Source: an uncultured Hyphomicrobiales bacterium (GTDB taxonomy: Bacteria; Pseudomonadota; Alphaproteobacteria; Rhizobiales; Aestuariivirgaceae). Taken from it: DNA of 11,061 bases. The notes under the pieces were generated by a model. The model had not been told where the DNA came from. It saw only the letters and a list, made by a program, of their open reading frames with translations, and searched no databases. The translations under genes and the position numbers were made by a program. Shown here piece after piece: positions 8,529-11,061 of this stretch. Each line of letters opens with the position of its first letter. Within the stretch, counting starts at the first letter, position 1. Where the stretch lies: NCBI GenBank assembly GCA_903930095.1, contig CAIYXE010000383.1, positions 1 through 11,061 of the forward strand, written 5' to 3'.

Positions 8529-8821
8529 CAGACAAGGCACTGGTTGGCGTTGAACGGGCGAAGGCGCTGCATGAACTCCGCGAATGGCAGGAGGCCAAGG
8601 GCCGTGACGCCATCACGAGGACCTATCAATTCAAGTCCTTCAGCCAGGCCTGGGCCTTCATGAGCCGGGTTGCGCTGTTCGCCGAAAAGGCCGACCACCA
8701 TCCCGAATGGTTTAATGTCTATGGCCGGGTCGATGTGACGCTCGCCACCCACTCGGCGGGCGGCGTCACCGAGAAGGACATCGTGCTGGCCCGCAAGATG
8801 GACCAGTACGCCGCCGGCTGA
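8525..8821 (+). CDS. phhB: Pterin-4a-carbinolamine dehydratase (4a-hydroxytetrahydrobiopterin dehydratase)
   Basis: Small cytosolic enzyme that dehydrates 4a-hydroxytetrahydropterin, recycling the cofactor of aromatic amino acid hydroxylases. The 98-residue length is typical. The signature KADHHPEW (55-62) carries His58 and His59; His76 and Asp85 lie at the same spacing as the active-site His61/His62/His79/Asp88 of the human enzyme, so an active fold is expected. The start overlaps the thpR stop by four bases (ATGA), so expression depends on thpR translation. No phenylalanine hydroxylase is in the window; some bacterial homologues are suspected to act in other pterin contexts, including molybdopterin enzymes, so the pathway is uncertain even though the family is firm. 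Confidence 0.95.
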   Translation: MTDKALVGVERAKALHELREWQEAKGRDAITRTYQFKSFSQAWAFMSRVALFAEKADHHPEWFNVYGRVDVTLATHSAGGVTEKDIVLARKMDQYAAG

Positions 8822-8851
8822 TGCGGGCCGGGGCTCCTTAAATTCCTGTAA

Positions 8852-8880
8852 CTTGAAGATGAAGGGGCGCTCGCCCATAT
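8852..8880 (+). promoter_or_regulatory. Candidate promoter of the Bax inhibitor-1 gene, RpoH-like
   Basis: CTTGAA (8852-8857), 17 bases, CCATAT (8875-8880). With flanking bases it reads CTTGAAG and CCCATAT, close to the heat-shock sigma consensus (CTTGAAA and CCCCATnT in E. coli). It is also near the alphaproteobacterial housekeeping pattern CTTGAC-N17-CTATAT. The start would fall near 8887, about 24 bases before the ATG. A GGGCG-CT-CGCCC inverted repeat (8865-8876) lies in the spacer. Confidence 0.6.
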
Positions 8881-8910
8881 TCGACGCAAAGCTACTGCTG
8901 GAGGAACGAC

Positions 8911-9657
8911 ATGGCTGAATTCAGATATCCTTCCCAGACGCGGGTGGGCACCCAGGCCGCAGTGGACCAGGGTCTCCGCTCCTACATGCTGGGCATTTAC
9001 AACTACATGGCGCTTGGCGTGGCGGTCACGGCTGCGATCGTTATGGCGACCTTCACCATCCCGGCGCTCGGCGCCGTGGCCAATGTGCTCGCCTTCCCGG
9101 CGCTCATCGGCCTGATCGGCATGGGCTTCTTCGCCCAGCGCCTGCTCATGGGTGGCACGGTGGCGCGCGCTCACGTGGTCTACTGGGTCTATGTGGCGCT
9201 CTGGGGCATCGGCATTGCGCCGATCGTGAACCGTTATCTCGGCATCGATCCTTCGATGGTGATGACGGCCTTCCTGTCCGCCTCGCTCACCTTCGGCGCC
9301 ATGAGCATGTGGGGCTACACGTCCAAGCGTGACCTGTCCGGCATGGGCGCCATCGCGGGCATGGCGCTGATGGGCCTGCTCATCGCTGCTCTCGTCAACC
9401 TCGTGGTCGCCATGTTCACCGGCGTCGGCGCGGCCACGATGATGATCAGCATGCTCATCTCCTTCGGCTTCGTGGTCTTCGTGTCGCTGATCACGGCCTG
9501 GGAAACGCAGGTCATCAAGGAAATGTATGTCGAGTCGGAAGGTCAGGAAGCGGTTGCCCGCAAGTCGATCTTCGGCGCCTTCATGCTCTACGGCAGCTTC
9601 GTCAGCATCTTCGTGAACATCCTGCAGATCCTGGGTTTCATGAACAGCAGCGAGTAA
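8911..9657 (+). CDS. Bax inhibitor-1 / YccA family membrane protein
   Basis: Polytopic inner-membrane protein of 248 residues, with a short soluble N-terminus and about seven hydrophobic segments from residue 24 to 243. In other bacteria, members of this family modulate the FtsH protease (YccA) or act as pH-sensitive calcium leak channels (YetJ). Family hallmarks include the helix-6 end TAWETQVIKEMY (195-206) and the last helix starting FGAFMLYGSF (221-230). The aspartate usual in the first motif (DTQ) is Glu198 here, and the position usually aspartate in the last helix appears to be Ser229. ATG 8911 is supported by GGAGGA (8900-8905) five bases upstream. The gene has its own promoter and terminator, so it is probably monocistronic. 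The molecular role is unproven. Confidence 0.92.
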   Translation: MAEFRYPSQTRVGTQAAVDQGLRSYMLGIYNYMALGVAVTAAIVMATFTIPALGAVANVLAFPALIGLIGMGFFAQRLLMGGTVARAHVVYWVYVALWGIGIAPIVNRYLGIDPSMVMTAFLSASLTFGAMSMWGYTSKRDLSGMGAIAGMALMGLLIAALVNLVVAMFTGVGAATMMISMLISFGFVVFVSLITAWETQVIKEMYVESEGQEAVARKSIFGAFMLYGSFVSIFVNILQILGFMNSSE

Positions 9658-9680
9658 CCGCCGCAACCAACGGCATCAAG

Positions 9681-9709
9681 CCCCGGTCCTGAAAAGGGCC
9701 GGGGTTTTT
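9681..9709 (+). terminator. Intrinsic terminator after the Bax inhibitor-1 gene
   Basis: CCCCGGTCC (9681-9689) pairs with GGGCCGGGG (9696-9704), nine pairs including one G-U, across a TGAAAA loop and directly followed by TTTTT (9705-9709). It lies 24 bases after the stop. Read from the other strand it has no T-run, so it acts mainly on the plus-strand transcript and shields the convergent DUF2794 gene. Confidence 0.95.
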
Positions 9710-9726
9710 CGTTGTGGAGGCGGGTT

Positions 9727-10101
9727 TCAGAGCGCGGTGAGCTTCGGCGCCTTGGCCAGCACGCGCAGCACGGTGGCGAGGTCGTGGCCGCGCTTCATGA
9801 TCAGGCCGCCTTGTGCCACAACGGAATAGATGCCCTGCTTGCGCGCCAGCGCGGGGTCCTTCACGATGCGGTAGAGCGGCACTTCCGAGGCGCGGCGGAA
9901 GACGGAGAACACAGCTTTCTCCTGTCCGAAATCCATGGCGTAATCGCGCCACTCGCCCTCTGCCACCTTGGTGCCGTAGAAGCCGAGAATGGTCTGGAGT
10001 TCCTTGCGGTCGAAACACACGCGGTCAGGGGCTTTCCGGTCACCGGCCGCTGGCGCCGCCTGCCAGGGCCGGAGGGTAATGATGTCTTCGGTCTTGTCCA
10101 A
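9727..10101 (-). CDS. DUF2794 family protein, probable TTG start
   Basis: Small cytosolic protein of unknown function, a conserved family I recognise from alphaproteobacteria. From TTG 10101 it has 124 residues, near the family length. The conserved core is VCFDRKEL (28-35), YGTKVAEGEWRDYAMDF (42-58), AVFSVFRRASEVPLYRI (63-79), KDPALARKQG (81-90) and IMKRGHDL (101-108). No ATG exists at the right place. TTG 10101 is chosen because AGAAGGGTGGG (10115-10105) gives a good ribosome site and the N-terminus then has normal length; the frame stays open to another TTG at 10173, but that adds 24 basic, non-family-like residues. It is a lone gene, convergent with the Bax inhibitor gene and divergent from htpG. 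No catalytic motif is evident. Confidence 0.85.
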   Translation of the reverse strand: MDKTEDIITLRPWQAAPAAGDRKAPDRVCFDRKELQTILGFYGTKVAEGEWRDYAMDFGQEKAVFSVFRRASEVPLYRIVKDPALARKQGIYSVVAQGGLIMKRGHDLATVLRVLAKAPKLTAL

Positions 10102-10350
10102 TTGCCCACCCTTCTGTTTGTGACGGGCCCATGACGTTTTCCTGAAGATGGACCGGACGCGCGGTCTTGGCAAGGCAAGCCTCCCGGAAAATCACCTTTC
10201 CGCCGCATTTGCATCAAGCTGCCGCCCATCTCGAAGGCGATAAGACGATCGTTGCCTCTAGAGGCCCGGCTGGCGCTGAGCATCGGAAATCTCAGCCCCC
10301 CCAGCCCCCCGAAGCTTGTTTGCCGGCCGGGCCATCCCTTTCAGCGTACA

Positions 10351-10366
10351 AGTAAGTGAGTGAGTG
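10351..10366. repeat. Short tetranucleotide tandem repeat
   Basis: AGTA followed by three copies of AGTG. It is a small low-complexity tract in the intergenic region upstream of htpG and could vary in copy number between strains. No function is apparent. Confidence 0.6.
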
Positions 10367-10389
10367 CGAGGCGTTGGCGTCGCGTTTCG

Positions 10390-10419
10390 CGGCCGGAGCA
10401 ACCCTGTTCCGGCCGTTTT
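10390..10419 (+). terminator. Hairpin plus T-run upstream of htpG (orphan terminator candidate)
   Basis: CGGCCGGA (10390-10397) pairs perfectly with TCCGGCCG (10408-10415) over a 10-base loop, then TTTT (10416-10419). It has terminator form on the plus strand, but no gene on that strand ends here: the preceding gene points the other way. It either ends an unannotated short RNA or shields htpG from stray transcription. Confidence 0.5.
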
Positions 10420-10429
10420 CCTTGGCCCC

Positions 10430-10458
10430 CTTGACCGTTCCGCCGCCGCACCCGATAT
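10430..10458 (+). promoter_or_regulatory. Candidate htpG promoter, RpoH-like
   Basis: CTTGAC (10430-10435), 17 bases, CGATAT (10453-10458). In heat-shock form it reads CCCCTTGACC and CCCGATAT with 14 bases between CTTGACC and CCCGATAT, within the spacing known for sigma-32. It also nearly matches the housekeeping consensus of alphaproteobacteria. The start would be near 10465, giving a leader of about 31 bases. RpoH control of htpG is the rule in many proteobacteria. Confidence 0.65.
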
Positions 10459-10495
10459 GCGCAGGCATCGTTTCACGTGCTTGTGATGAGGGAAC

Positions 10496-11061
10496 ATGGC
10501 CAATGACACGGCGGCCCACGCGCCGCATTCCGCAACCTCCCACCCGTTCCAGGCGGAGGTCGCCAAGCTGCTGCACCTGATGGTGCATTCGGTCTACTCC
10601 GACCGCGACGTCTTCCTGCGCGAGCTGGTCTCGAACGCCGCCGACGCGCTGGACAAGCTCCGCTATGAGGCGATCGCAGCACCCGGCCTCCTTGAAGGTT
10701 CACCCGAACTCACCATCACCATCACGCCCGACAAGGAGAAGAAGACCCTCACCATCGCCGACACCGGCATCGGCATGAGCGAGCAGGAGCTGGTCGAAAA
10801 CCTGGGCACCATCGCCAGGTCCGGCACCCAGGCCTTCGTCGAGAAGGCCAAGGCGGCGCAGGGCGATCTGCACCTGATCGGCCAGTTCGGCATCGGCTTC
10901 TATTCCGGCTTCATCGTCGCCTTGCGCGTGGATGTCACCTCCCGCCGCGCCGGGTCGGAGCAGGCCTCCATGTGGTCGTCCGACGGCTCGGGAAGCTTCA
11001 CCGTCACGCCGGTCGAGCGTGCCCCGCGCGGCACGTCGATCGTGCTGCACCTCAAGGACGA
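10496..11061 (+). CDS. htpG: Molecular chaperone HtpG (bacterial Hsp90), 5' part only
   Basis: ATP-dependent dimeric chaperone of the cytosol. Only the first 188 codons are inside the window; complete proteins are about 620-630 residues. The GHKL ATPase domain is clear: the helix [16 protein letters not shown] (41-56) with Glu43 and Asn47, DTGIGM (89-94) with nucleotide-binding Asp89, LGTIARSG (103-110), and the lid and phosphate segment GQFGIGFYS (129-137). ATG 10496 is supported by GAGGGA just upstream. Before the conserved start ([17 protein letters not shown]) lies a short polar leader of about 15 residues rich in Ala and His, slightly longer than in E. coli. It likely belongs to the heat-shock regulon, judging from the promoter at 10430-10458. 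Confidence 0.97.
   Translation, partial: MANDTAAHAPHSATSHPFQAEVAKLLHLMVHSVYSDRDVFLRELVSNAADALDKLRYEAIAAPGLLEGSPELTITITPDKEKKTLTIADTGIGMSEQELVENLGTIARSGTQAFVEKAKAAQGDLHLIGQFGIGFYSGFIVALRVDVTSRRAGSEQASMWSSDGSGSFTVTPVERAPRGTSIVLHLKD

Larger units (their letters stand above)
10102..10495. other. Gene-free interval between the DUF2794 gene and htpG
   Basis: About 394 bases without a convincing gene. It should hold the upstream region of the DUF2794 gene (minus strand, no clear promoter found) and the htpG promoter and leader (10430-10495). Also visible are a GCTGAG/CTCAGC hairpin (10275-10280 with 10291-10296), two C6 tracts (10296-10310 region), an AGTG repeat and a hairpin followed by T4 at 10390-10419. 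Short open frames here look like chance products of high GC. Confidence 0.6.

Noticed and set aside
8719..9666. 315-codon minus-strand open frame opposite the Bax inhibitor gene
   Set aside because: It lies antisense to an unmistakable membrane protein gene and its product is rich in His, Glu, Arg and Asp, as expected from the reverse complement of hydrophobic codons in GC-rich DNA. No ribosome site or family motif.
10174..10495. CIRCE (HrcA) operator before htpG
   Set aside because: No TTAGCACTC-type inverted repeat is present; the RpoH-like promoter is a better explanation.
10167..10580. Two short plus-strand frames (62 and 74 codons) before htpG
   Set aside because: Composition rich in Pro, Ala and Arg, no ribosome site, and the second overlaps the htpG start in another frame.

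Overview
This looks like an ordinary chromosomal segment from a GC-rich alphaproteobacterium, most probably Hyphomicrobiales/Rhizobiales. The pointers are the strong GC bias at third codon positions, group-I ETF genes next to a 3-hydroxybutyryl-CoA dehydrogenase gene, a DUF2794 protein (a family I know from alphaproteobacteria) and promoter-like sites of the CTTGA-N17-xxATAT type. No mobile element, phage gene, CRISPR array, rRNA or tRNA was seen. Assignments rest on reading motifs, not on database searches.

Left part (1-7214, all on the minus strand, so read right to left): an ABC exporter pair ybbA-ybbP (ATPase and large FtsX-type permease, joined by an ATGA overlap), a PduO-type cobalamin adenosyltransferase, a rhomboid protease, electron transfer flavoprotein beta and alpha (etfB-etfA, stop and start sharing one base), and a 3-hydroxybutyryl-CoA dehydrogenase cut by the window start. 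etfB has a clear promoter with a perfect 7-bp inverted repeat in its spacer. etfA is followed by a strong intrinsic terminator, and the dehydrogenase seems to have its own promoter. The dehydrogenase, ETF and, indirectly, adenosylcobalamin production all serve acyl-CoA, short-chain acid and polyhydroxybutyrate metabolism.

Middle (7276-9709, plus strand): tesA, a periplasmic SGNH esterase/lysophospholipase, diverges from ybbAP, the classic YbbAP-TesA arrangement. It is followed by thpR (2H-type RNA 2',3'-cyclic phosphodiesterase) overlapping phhB (pterin-4a-carbinolamine dehydratase) by ATGA, then a seven-helix Bax inhibitor-1 family membrane protein with its own promoter and a textbook terminator.

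Right part: a DUF2794 gene on the minus strand that probably uses a TTG start, a roughly 390-bp gene-free interval with hairpins and low-complexity tracts, and the first 188 codons of htpG (bacterial Hsp90), which runs off the window end. htpG and the Bax inhibitor gene have similar promoter-like sites that resemble both the housekeeping alphaproteobacterial consensus and the heat-shock sigma (RpoH) consensus.

The genes are known families. What merits a second look is mostly regulatory: the palindrome inside the etfB promoter, the paired RpoH-like promoters, the hairpin-rich region before htpG, and the unusual acidic-residue pattern in the Bax inhibitor protein. I see no convincing undescribed multi-gene system.
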